A DNA stretch of 64,000 nucleotides from Bacteroidia bacterium (GTDB lineage Bacteria; Bacteroidota; Bacteroidia; B-17B0; Aurantibacillaceae): assembly GCA_022841465.1 (NCBI GenBank), contig JALHRL010000014.1, forward strand, positions 22,932-86,931, written 5' to 3'. The position numbers and the translations under genes are program-made. The notes below the pieces were generated by a model. That model was not told where the DNA came from. It did no database searches and was given only the letters and a program-made list of their open reading frames with translations. The first letter of the stretch is position 1. The number at the start of each line of letters is the position of its first letter. Below are positions 1 to 7,039 of the stretch, one piece after another.

Positions 1-1
1 A

Positions 2-235
2 ATGCCTGATTATACCTACGAAGGCGAAGGCATGAGAATTGACGGAGTAAGCGAAGGTAAACCAGCGTTTAAAGCAGGTTTAAAGGGTGGAGACATTATT
101 ATTAAGTTTGGGAACACCGCCGTTAAAAACGTAAAAGATTACATGAAAGCACTGGGCGAATTTAAAAAAGGAGATTCCACAACAGTTGAAATTTTACGTG
201 ATGGTAAAAAAATGAGTTTTCCGGTTAATTTATAA
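2..235 (+). CDS. C-terminal PDZ domain of an M28-type peptidase (partial, 5' end missing)
   Basis: Only the last 77 codons are in the window and the reading frame is open to the left edge, so the true start lies outside. The visible part is a PDZ-like domain: a GVSEGKPAFKAGLKGGDII core followed by a hydrophobic strand and a KKGDSTTVEILRDGK segment ending the protein. In Bacteroidota this tail is characteristic of secreted Zn-dependent M28 aminopeptidases, where it follows the catalytic domain, but PDZ tails also occur on S41 and DegP-type proteases. The catalytic part is not visible, so the family is inferred from the tail only. The gene ends just before a clear rho-independent terminator. 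Confidence 0.6.
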   Translation: MPDYTYEGEGMRIDGVSEGKPAFKAGLKGGDIIIKFGNTAVKNVKDYMKALGEFKKGDSTTVEILRDGKKMSFPVNL

Positions 236-276
236 ATGGGCAAAAATTTAAGCCCAACACAAAATAATTTAAAATA

Positions 277-309
277 AAAAAGGCTCAATCTAAACATTGA
301 GCCTTTTTA
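277..309. terminator. Bidirectional rho-independent terminator
   Basis: An 11-bp stem (AAGGCTCAAT paired with ATTGAGCCTT) with a short loop is flanked by an A-run on the left and a T-run on the right. It can end the M28-type gene on the plus strand and the tRNA-Arg transcript on the minus strand, whose 3' end is 2 bases away. Confidence 0.85.
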
Positions 310-310
310 G

Positions 311-384
311 TAGTCCCAGTTGGACTCGAACCAACGACCTACGGTTTAGAAAACCGTTGCTCTATCCAGTTGAGCTATGGGACC
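311..384 (-). tRNA. tRNA-Arg (anticodon TCT)
   Basis: Read on the minus strand, the sequence folds as a cloverleaf: 7-bp acceptor stem starting GGTCCCA (closing with one G-T pair), a D arm with AGCTCAACTGGATAGAGC, a 5-bp anticodon stem ACGGT/ACCGT around loop TTTCTAA giving anticodon TCT (reads AGA), and a T arm with GGTTCGAGTCC. Length is 74 bases. CCA is not encoded. A copy of its 5' half lies about 90 bp upstream in the sense of transcription. Confidence 0.93.
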
Positions 385-413
385 ATTTTCTTTTAATTTC
401 GAAACTATAGATT

Positions 414-453
414 CCTGCCTACCGATACCACATCCTTTGAGATGTTAGGCAGG
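414..453. repeat. Short inverted repeat CCTGCCTA/TAGGCAGG
   Basis: Perfect 8-bp arms CCTGCCTA (414-421) and TAGGCAGG (446-453) enclose a 24-base spacer. GGCAGG-type palindromes recur between genes in many Bacteroidota genomes. Here it sits exactly between the intact tRNA-Arg and the duplicated half tRNA, its right arm abutting the half copy. Confidence 0.5.
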
Positions 454-481
454 TATCCAGTTGAGCTATGGGACCATTTTC
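454..481 (-). repeat. Duplicated 5' half of the tRNA-Arg gene
   Basis: Bases 454-481 repeat 363-390 exactly (28 bases): the tRNA 5' leader, acceptor strand and D arm up to GGATA. No anticodon or T arm follows, so this is a tRNA fragment and not a second gene. It lies upstream of the intact copy in the direction of tRNA transcription. Confidence 0.8.
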
Positions 482-593
482 GAAAAATATAACTAAACCC
501 TCATGATTTAGCCAAAAATCGCTCGGCAAAGGTAAAAAAATAAATAATTTATACAATTATAATTATTGCCGGATTTTGGCGTTTTTTGTAAAG

Positions 594-2546
594 GTGGAAA
601 TTTCTATTATTATAGTTAATTACAATGTAAAGTACTTTATTGAGCAGTGCCTTTACTCGGTTTTTAACGCCTTAAAGAATACCAAAGCCGAAGTTTTTGT
701 AGTTGATAACAATTCAGTTGACGGCTCGGTAGCGCTTATTAAAAATAAATTTCCTCAGGTAAAACTAATTGAAAACCATGTAAACAGTGGTTTTTCAGTT
801 GCCAACAACCAGGCTATAAAATTGGCTACAGGCAAATATGTATTGCTGTTAAACCCCGATACCATTGTTCAGGAAGATACTTTTGAAAAGGTAATTGCCT
901 TTATGAACCAACACCCCGAAGCCGGTGGATTGGGGATTAAAATGGTTGACGGTAAAGGAAATTTTTTACCCGAAAGTAAGCGTGGTTTGCCAACACCTGC
1001 CGTAGCTTTTTACAAAATATTCGGCTTGGCAAAACTTTTTCCGAACTCGCAAAAATTCGGGCAATATCATTTAACGTTTTTAGACAAAAATAAAAATCAC
1101 ACGGTAGATATTTTAAGCGGTGCTTTTATGTTGATGCGCAAAGAAGTGCTTGATAAAATTGGTTTGCTTGACGAAACATTTTTTATGTATGGAGAAGATG
1201 TTGATTTGAGTTATAGAATAACCCAAGCCGGTTATAAAAATTATTACTTTGCCGATTCCAGCATTATTCATTACAAAGGCGAGAGTACTAAAAAAAGCAG
1301 TGTAAATTATGTTTTGGTTTTTTATAAAGCCATGGCAATTTTTGCGCGTAAACACTTTAGCAATAAAGGTGCCGGAATAATGATTTTTTTAATATACTTG
1401 GCCATTTACCTGCGTGCGTTTGCCGCAATATGCAGCCGCATTGTAAAACAAACATTTTTTCCGGCAATTGATTTTACCCTAATACTTTTAAGTTTATACT
1501 TCGTAAAAAATATCTACGAATTAAATTTTAAACTGTATCCAAATTTTTATTCCGATACCATTATCAATTTTGCATTTCCGGTTTACACCTTAATTTGGAT
1601 GTTTTTTGCATACCTCAGCGGCGGTTACGATACGCCATTAAGGATTACAAAAATTATACGAGGCGTACTTACCGGATCGGCATTTATTTTAATTGTCTAT
1701 TCATTACTTCCGGAGTATTACCGTTTTTCAAGAGCCTTAATTTTATTAGGTACCGCTTCTGCAATAGTAATATACTGCGGTTTACGTGTAATTTATCATT
1801 TTGCCGGAATTAAACGATTTAAATTAACAGAACAATTAACCGATAAACGAATAGCCATAATTGGTGACGAAGAAGAATTTAATCGCGTAAATACTTTACT
1901 AAAACAAACTTCCATTCAGTGGAGTTTTATTGGTTTTGTAAGCAACGAATCTAATGGAATAAAAAACCCAAATTACATTGGGAATTTTAGTCAGATTGAT
2001 GAAGTTATTGAAGTGCATCAAATAAACGAAGTAATTTTTTGTGCAAAAAATATCTCATCTCAAAACATCATTAATAAAATGCTTTCATTGGTGGCAAAAG
2101 ATATTGAGTTTAAAATAGCGCCGCCCGAAAGCCTTTCTATTATTGGAAGCAACAGTATTGATACAGCCGGCGAATTGTATGTAATTGATTTGAATAATAT
2201 TGCAAAGCCTGAGAATAAACGAAAAAAACGCCTTATAGATATTTCCATTTCATTATTGTTGCTGGCAGGATTACCTTTGTTTGCAATACTTCAAAAAAAA
2301 CCAGTTGGTTTTATTATTAATGTATTTAAAGTATTATTTGGTTTAAATACTTGGGTGGGTTATGGTAAAGTAGTACGGAAAGATTTACCGGCCATTAAAC
2401 CTTCTATACTCACGCCGGCAGATTCTTTAAAAGAAAAACCTTTACTTGAAAAATTTAATTTGCTATTATTAAACTACTCTAAATCTTATAAAATAGAAAA
2501 CGATTTGTTTATTATTCTTAAATCTTTCAGAAGCCTTGGCAATTAA
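594..2546 (+). CDS. Membrane-anchored family 2 glycosyltransferase with CoA-binding-like domain
   Basis: A GT2 (GT-A fold) domain fills about residues 1-240: EISIIIVNYN at the start, VVDNNSVDGS, LLLNPDT as the metal-binding region, and a GEDVDLSYR acceptor motif. Several membrane segments follow (about 290-420), then a Rossmann-like segment beginning RIAIIGDEEEF resembling the nucleotide-binding domain of polyprenyl-phosphate sugar transferases, and a last KRLIDISISLLLL membrane segment. The catalytic cytoplasmic domain of those sugar transferases is missing. It probably transfers a sugar to a lipid-linked or surface polysaccharide at the inner membrane. I chose GTG 594, which places EISIIIVNYN at residue 2 as in relatives; a TTG at 576 would add six residues. 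No glycan genes surround it. Confidence 0.8.
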   Translation: MEISIIIVNYNVKYFIEQCLYSVFNALKNTKAEVFVVDNNSVDGSVALIKNKFPQVKLIENHVNSGFSVANNQAIKLATGKYVLLLNPDTIVQEDTFEKVIAFMNQHPEAGGLGIKMVDGKGNFLPESKRGLPTPAVAFYKIFGLAKLFPNSQKFGQYHLTFLDKNKNHTVDILSGAFMLMRKEVLDKIGLLDETFFMYGEDVDLSYRITQAGYKNYYFADSSIIHYKGESTKKSSVNYVLVFYKAMAIFARKHFSNKGAGIMIFLIYLAIYLRAFAAICSRIVKQTFFPAIDFTLILLSLYFVKNIYELNFKLYPNFYSDTIINFAFPVYTLIWMFFAYLSGGYDTPLRITKIIRGVLTGSAFILIVYSLLPEYYRFSRALILLGTASAIVIYCGLRVIYHFAGIKRFKLTEQLTDKRIAIIGDEEEFNRVNTLLKQTSIQWSFIGFVSNESNGIKNPNYIGNFSQIDEVIEVHQINEVIFCAKNISSQNIINKMLSLVAKDIEFKIAPPESLSIIGSNSIDTAGELYVIDLNNIAKPENKRKKRLIDISISLLLLAGLPLFAILQKKPVGFIINVFKVLFGLNTWVGYGKVVRKDLPAIKPSILTPADSLKEKPLLEKFNLLLLNYSKSYKIENDLFIILKSFRSLGN

Positions 2547-2626
2547 GGTATAACGCATTTGTTAATAAATGTTTAGTGCATTGTCTTCCTTTAAAATTAT
2601 TCGGAACTTGTAGTAAAATTCAACAC

Positions 2627-3073
2627 ATGAAATCCCTTTTTAGTTTTTTAATCGTACTGTTTCTTTCATTTACTTCTGTTGCACAAGATCCCGTAAAATG
2701 GTCGGCAACCTACAAAAGTATTTCTGATACAGAAGGTGAAATTCACATTACTGCAGCGATAGATAAAGGTTGGCATACCTATTCTCAAAAAGAAACAGCC
2801 GATGGGCCAATACCAACTTCTTTTACATTTGAAGAATCTAAAAATTACACTAAGGTTGATTCTACAACCGAAAGTGAAGCACACGAAGCTTTGGTACCTG
2901 CCTTTGGTGCCAGTGTTTTAATGTTTTCAGAAAAAGCAAGCTTTGTGCAAAAAGTTAAACTTAAATCAAAAGCAGGCTTTCCAATAAAATTTAAAGTGGA
3001 GTATATGTGCTGTGATAACACCATGTGTTTACCACCTAAAACTGTTGATTTAATGGTACTTACGAAAAAATAA
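2627..3073 (+). CDS. Secreted stand-alone DsbD N-terminal-type domain protein
   Basis: 148 residues with a clear signal peptide ending near SVAQ. The body matches the immunoglobulin-like N-terminal domain of DsbD: DPVKWSATYKS, DKGWHTYSQ and a C-terminal YMCCDNTMCLPP where cysteines 129 and 134 occupy the positions of the DsbD-alpha redox pair; Cys128 is an extra neighbour. It probably acts in the periplasm, accepting electrons from DsbD or passing them to a partner. ATG 2627 is preferred over an upstream in-frame start because it begins the signal peptide. It lies 59 bp before the full-length DsbD gene, whose N-domain resembles it, suggesting duplication. Confidence 0.8.
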   Translation: MKSLFSFLIVLFLSFTSVAQDPVKWSATYKSISDTEGEIHITAAIDKGWHTYSQKETADGPIPTSFTFEESKNYTKVDSTTESEAHEALVPAFGASVLMFSEKASFVQKVKLKSKAGFPIKFKVEYMCCDNTMCLPPKTVDLMVLTKK

Positions 3074-3132
3074 CGTTTTGTTTTTTATAGATTAAATTAA
3101 TAGTATCTTTATTGCTAAATCAATTTAAAGTT

Positions 3133-5220
3133 ATGCGTAATCTGCTTGTTGTCCTAACAGTATTTTTGAGTTTTTTAATGCAATCTCAAGAAAATCCTGT
3201 GCATTGGAAAATGGAAACGAAAAAATTAACAGATTGTGAGTACGAGTTAATTTTTAAGGCAAAAATTGATGAGCCTTGGCATATTTACTCATTAGTTAAA
3301 TCGGGCGATGATGGTCCTAATCCCACATCTTTCATTTTTAATAAATCAAAAGATTTTCAACTTATAGGTAAAGTTATTGAGTCTGCCACCACAAAGGTTT
3401 TTGATAAAGTTTTTGAAATGAATGTTGCTTACCATGCCAAAACTGCAACCTTCACTCAAAAAATAAAAATATTAACTTCCAATAAATTTAAAATTACGGG
3501 TACATACGAGGCACAAGCATGTACAGAAGAAAAATGTATTTTTCCTCCGGCAGATAAGTTTGAATTTGAATTACAAGGCACTCCCGCGTGTGCAGGTGAA
3601 GCAACAAATGCAATTGACACAACACAAGCTACAGCCGTTGCAACGGCAACAAATTGTGATTGCGACACTGCCACTATCTTACAATTAAAAGGAGGCTCAA
3701 TTGTTTCCACTGCTGATATGCAACCCAAAGTTGATAATACAGCAAAAGTAGAAGAAGAAGATAAAAGTTGGTGGGGAATTTTCTTAGCCGGATTTTTGGG
3801 CGGATTTGTTGCATTGTTAACTCCGTGTGTGTTCCCAATGATTCCAATGAACGTTAGTTTCTTTACTAAAAAAAGTAAAAACAAAAAAGAAGGTGTTAGA
3901 AACGCATTAATTTATAGTGGATTTATTATTGTTTTATATGTTGCCTTGGGATTAGGTGTTACCGGAATTTTTGGCGCCGGCGCATTAAACACATTATCTA
4001 CCAGCGTACTGTTTAATTTATTCTTTTTTGTTTTATTGCTTGTTTTTGCTGCCTCCTTTTTAGGAGCATTTGAAATTGTACTGCCCAGTTCGTGGATTGG
4101 TAAAATAGATGCAAAGGCAGATAAGGGTGGTTTAATTGGAATTTTCTTTATGGCCTTTACTTTAGCTTTGGTTTCTTTTTCGTGTACCGGTCCAATTATT
4201 GGAACCTTATTAGTTGAAGCTGCCGGAACCGGAAGTATTGCGGGACCTTTTTGGGGAATGTTTGGTTTTGCAATTGCATTATCTCTCCCATTTGGTTTAT
4301 TTGCCGCTTTTCCCGGTTGGTTAAATTCATTACCAAAATCAGGTGGTTGGTTAAATTCTGTAAAAGTTGTTTTAGGGTTTTTAGAATTAGCGCTTGCATT
4401 AAAATTTGCATCAAATGCAGATTTGGTTGTTCAGGCAGGTTACTTAACCAGAGAAGTTTTTGTTAGCTTATGGATTGTAATATTTTTATTGCAATCGCTT
4501 TACCTTATTGGTGTTTTTAAAACGGCACACGATAGCGATGTGAAATCTATTTCGGTTACCAGAATGTTTTTTGCCATTGTATCCTTCTTCATCACTATTT
4601 ATTTAATCCCTGGTTTGTGGGGCGCTCCATTAAAATTATTCAGCGGTATTTTACCTCCATTAGAATATTCTGAATCACCACATGGTTTTGGCGGTGGAGG
4701 AACCAGCAGCGCTGCACTTACACAAAATGTAGACCCTGAATTTGCAAAACACATAGAAGTAAATAAAAACGGAATCATTCATTTTAAAAATGATTACGAA
4801 AAAGCATTGGCTTATGCAAAAAAAGTAGGCAAGCCATTAATGGTTGATTTTACCGGACATGCGTGTGCAAACTGTCGTAAAACAGAAGACTATGTCTGGC
4901 CCGACGCTTCTATATCTAAAAGATTGAACAATGATGTGGTTTTAGTTTCTTTGTATGTTGATGATAAACGCCCACTAGATCCAAAAGATTATATGAATGT
5001 GGTTTGGTTTGGGAAAGAAAGACAAATTACAGATATAGGCGATAAATATAAATACATGGAAGAAATGCTTTACCAGCAAAGCACGCAACCTCTTTATGTT
5101 TTGTTAGACCATAATGAAAAACCTTTAAACAAAGTTCGCGGTTATGATCCGGATATTGAAGAATATGCCAAATGGATGGATGAAGGAATTGAAAAATTCA
5201 AATCGTTAAAGAAAAATTAA
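3133..5220 (+). CDS. dsbD: Protein-disulfide reductase DsbD family, full length
   Basis: Moves reducing power from cytosolic thioredoxin across the inner membrane to periplasmic partners. All three modules are visible. A signal peptide precedes a periplasmic N-domain with the redox pair C130/C135 (ACTEEKC). A membrane core follows with the two transmembrane cysteines, C232 in LTPCVFPMIP and C351 in FSCTGPIIG. A C-terminal thioredoxin-like domain carries CANC (578-581). The 695-residue length is usual for Bacteroidota DsbD. ATG 3133 begins the signal peptide; a start seven codons upstream is less likely. It follows the stand-alone N-domain gene and ends convergently with the next gene, sharing TTAA. 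Confidence 0.93.
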   Translation: MRNLLVVLTVFLSFLMQSQENPVHWKMETKKLTDCEYELIFKAKIDEPWHIYSLVKSGDDGPNPTSFIFNKSKDFQLIGKVIESATTKVFDKVFEMNVAYHAKTATFTQKIKILTSNKFKITGTYEAQACTEEKCIFPPADKFEFELQGTPACAGEATNAIDTTQATAVATATNCDCDTATILQLKGGSIVSTADMQPKVDNTAKVEEEDKSWWGIFLAGFLGGFVALLTPCVFPMIPMNVSFFTKKSKNKKEGVRNALIYSGFIIVLYVALGLGVTGIFGAGALNTLSTSVLFNLFFFVLLLVFAASFLGAFEIVLPSSWIGKIDAKADKGGLIGIFFMAFTLALVSFSCTGPIIGTLLVEAAGTGSIAGPFWGMFGFAIALSLPFGLFAAFPGWLNSLPKSGGWLNSVKVVLGFLELALALKFASNADLVVQAGYLTREVFVSLWIVIFLLQSLYLIGVFKTAHDSDVKSISVTRMFFAIVSFFITIYLIPGLWGAPLKLFSGILPPLEYSESPHGFGGGGTSSAALTQNVDPEFAKHIEVNKNGIIHFKNDYEKALAYAKKVGKPLMVDFTGHACANCRKTEDYVWPDASISKRLNNDVVLVSLYVDDKRPLDPKDYMNVVWFGKERQITDIGDKYKYMEEMLYQQSTQPLYVLLDHNEKPLNKVRGYDPDIEEYAKWMDEGIEKFKSLKKN

Positions 5221-5807
5221 AATCCTGCAATAAAACCCATTTGAAAATATGGGTTGCTGTATATCGATAAATTGTGTGGCGTTAAGTTGTACATAATACT
5301 TGTAATTAATGCCGATTTATCTCCAATTGCAACTCTGTAGCCGCCACCTACTAAAAAATAATCAACCCAAACTCTTTCCATTTTAGGATTTGTGCTATAA
5401 TAATTAGGTTGACTTAATTTGTCGTATTGAACTTGAGCAAATAAATCTTCGGTTAACATATAACGGGCAAAACTATGCGAGCCATATAAACTTTGACTAA
5501 ATTTTGCGCCATTTGAATACCGAACGCTTGCATAATTATAAATAACACCAATACCAATTTGCAAATCATCTGTTACCCTATACCCTATTGAAGGTGAAAG
5601 ATTAATAAATGTTGTATTGCCAAACCAAGCTCCAAAATTTCCACCATACAACATATTCTCTTTAATTTTCTGTAGGCGTTCGTTCTTGTTCTTCGCTTTG
5701 GTTTTTACTTGAGGATCTCTTTCACCATAATACACACTATCTGTTTGCGCTAAACCATCTTGCAGTTTAAACAGTAATAAAATAGCAATGTATTTTTTTA
5801 AAGTCAT
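5217..5807 (-). CDS. Uncharacterised outer-membrane beta-barrel-like protein
   Basis: 196 residues with a signal peptide (to about GLAQ) and no recognised family. After a charged linker the sequence alternates aromatic and polar residues: NFGAWFGNTTFINLSPSIG, YRVTDDLQIGIGVIY and a terminal QMGFIAGF. This suggests an eight-strand-type small outer-membrane barrel. The C-terminal phenylalanine fits an outer-membrane insertion signal. It is convergent with dsbD and divergent from the SDR gene, so it is probably a single-gene unit. Function unknown. Confidence 0.6.
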   Translation of the reverse strand: MTLKKYIAILLLFKLQDGLAQTDSVYYGERDPQVKTKAKNKNERLQKIKENMLYGGNFGAWFGNTTFINLSPSIGYRVTDDLQIGIGVIYNYASVRYSNGAKFSQSLYGSHSFARYMLTEDLFAQVQYDKLSQPNYYSTNPKMERVWVDYFLVGGGYRVAIGDKSALITSIMYNLTPHNLSIYSNPYFQMGFIAGF

Positions 5808-5848
5808 TTTGTTATTATGCTTATCTTCGTTAGGTAAATTTACAAAAT

Positions 5849-6544
5849 ATGTTGGTTATTATTACAGGCGCATCAAAAGGTATAGGATTTGAATTGGTTA
5901 AAAAATTTGCAGGTACTAATTATTTAGTAATTGCTGTTTCCAGACAAACCAAAAGTTTAAGCAAACTTATAAATGATTCATCTTACACCAATGTATTAGC
6001 TGTTTCGGCAGATATATCAACTTCAAAAGGCATAAATTCTGTTTTAACTATTTCTAAAAAATTAAAAAAGCCTTTGAGCATCCTAATTAACAATGCCGGC
6101 ATAATTGTAAACAAACCCTACGAAAAAATTTCAGAAAAAGAGCTAAAAGAAGTTTACTCTACCAACGTGTTTGCTCCATTTTTACTTACTCAAAAATTAA
6201 CTCCTTTATTTAGTAAAAAAACAAAAGGCCACATTGTAAACATTAGCAGCATGGGTGGTTTTCAGGGAAGTGCAAAATTTGCCGGACTTAGTGCCTATTC
6301 ATCCAGTAAAGCTGCCTTAAGTGGTTTAACCGAATGTTTAGCAGAAGAATTAAAAACAAAAAACATTTCGGTTAATTGTTTAGCCATTGGGGCTGTTCAA
6401 ACAGAAATGTTAAGCAAAGCATTTCCGGGTTATAAAGCGCCTCTAAAAGCTAATGAAATGGCTGAATATGTTTTTGACTTTGCAATTAATGGAAATACAT
6501 TTTACAACGGAAAAATTTTACCAGTTTCCTCCTCAACTCCATAA
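5849..6544 (+). CDS. Short-chain dehydrogenase/reductase (SDR)
   Basis: Classical SDR of 231 residues: cofactor loop TGASKGIG (6-13), NNAG (81-84), a catalytic serine in NISSMGG (133/134) and the YxxxK pair Y150/K154. The enzyme is an NAD(P)H-dependent oxidoreductase in the cytosol; substrate cannot be told from sequence. The last codon is followed immediately by the ATG of the next gene, so the SDR, the small secreted protein and the TonB receptor are probably one transcript, although a common pathway is not evident. Confidence 0.88.
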   Translation: MLVIITGASKGIGFELVKKFAGTNYLVIAVSRQTKSLSKLINDSSYTNVLAVSADISTSKGINSVLTISKKLKKPLSILINNAGIIVNKPYEKISEKELKEVYSTNVFAPFLLTQKLTPLFSKKTKGHIVNISSMGGFQGSAKFAGLSAYSSSKAALSGLTECLAEELKTKNISVNCLAIGAVQTEMLSKAFPGYKAPLKANEMAEYVFDFAINGNTFYNGKILPVSSSTP

Positions 6545-7030
6545 ATGATGCGTTATTTCTATTTGATAATGGTAATGGCTGTTTGTATAACCAGTAAGGC
6601 TCAGTTTAAAAAAACATATTCCGGGCAATATTTTATTACCAAAGCAAACTGTGCGGGTGCTGCAGAAACAGAAGGAGCTAAGCTTTATAATGAAACCAAC
6701 ATTGCTTTTGCTAATCAAACTATTTATTTATACAAAAAAAACAAATGTGTAGATAGTATAGTTACAGATAAGGAAGGGAAATTTTCTAAAAAATTAAATC
6801 ATGGTAAATACGCCATGTTTTTGCCTTACAAACATTATAAAACAATTCCTTTTGGTTCAACAAACGACTTTAAAATGGAGTGTATGGAAAAAGAGTGGTT
6901 AATACCCGATGCCATTTTAAAAGTTAGTTGGAAAGGAACGCATCGTATTAATTACCGCATTGCTATTCAATTTTGTGAATGGCAATACAATTGTTTAAAA
7001 AACATTCGCATCCCTCCTTCGCAAAATTAA
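6545..7030 (+). CDS. Small secreted protein, function unknown
   Basis: 161 residues with a signal peptide (cleavage likely after TSKA). The central part (about 50-100) reads as a Cna-B/carboxypeptidase-regulatory-like sandwich: NQTIYLYKKNK, DSIVTDKEGKFSKKLNHGKY. Four cysteines suggest disulfides. Its ATG directly follows the SDR stop with no gap, and the TonB receptor starts 9 bp after its stop. This spacing argues for translational coupling. It may be a periplasmic or surface accessory to the receptor, which is inference from position only. Confidence 0.6.
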   Translation: MMRYFYLIMVMAVCITSKAQFKKTYSGQYFITKANCAGAAETEGAKLYNETNIAFANQTIYLYKKNKCVDSIVTDKEGKFSKKLNHGKYAMFLPYKHYKTIPFGSTNDFKMECMEKEWLIPDAILKVSWKGTHRINYRIAIQFCEWQYNCLKNIRIPPSQN

Positions 7031-7039
7031 AACTGTGGC

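Noticed and set aside
454..481. The half tRNA as a second tRNA gene
   Set aside because: No anticodon or T arm follows; the sequence cannot fold as a tRNA.
311..481. An active integrated element at the tRNA
   Set aside because: Only about 90 bp separate the copies and no integrase or recombinase is in the window.
3456..3884. Antisense reading frame of 142 residues inside dsbD
   Set aside because: It lies wholly over a well-supported DsbD gene, has a low-complexity composition and no recognisable domain.
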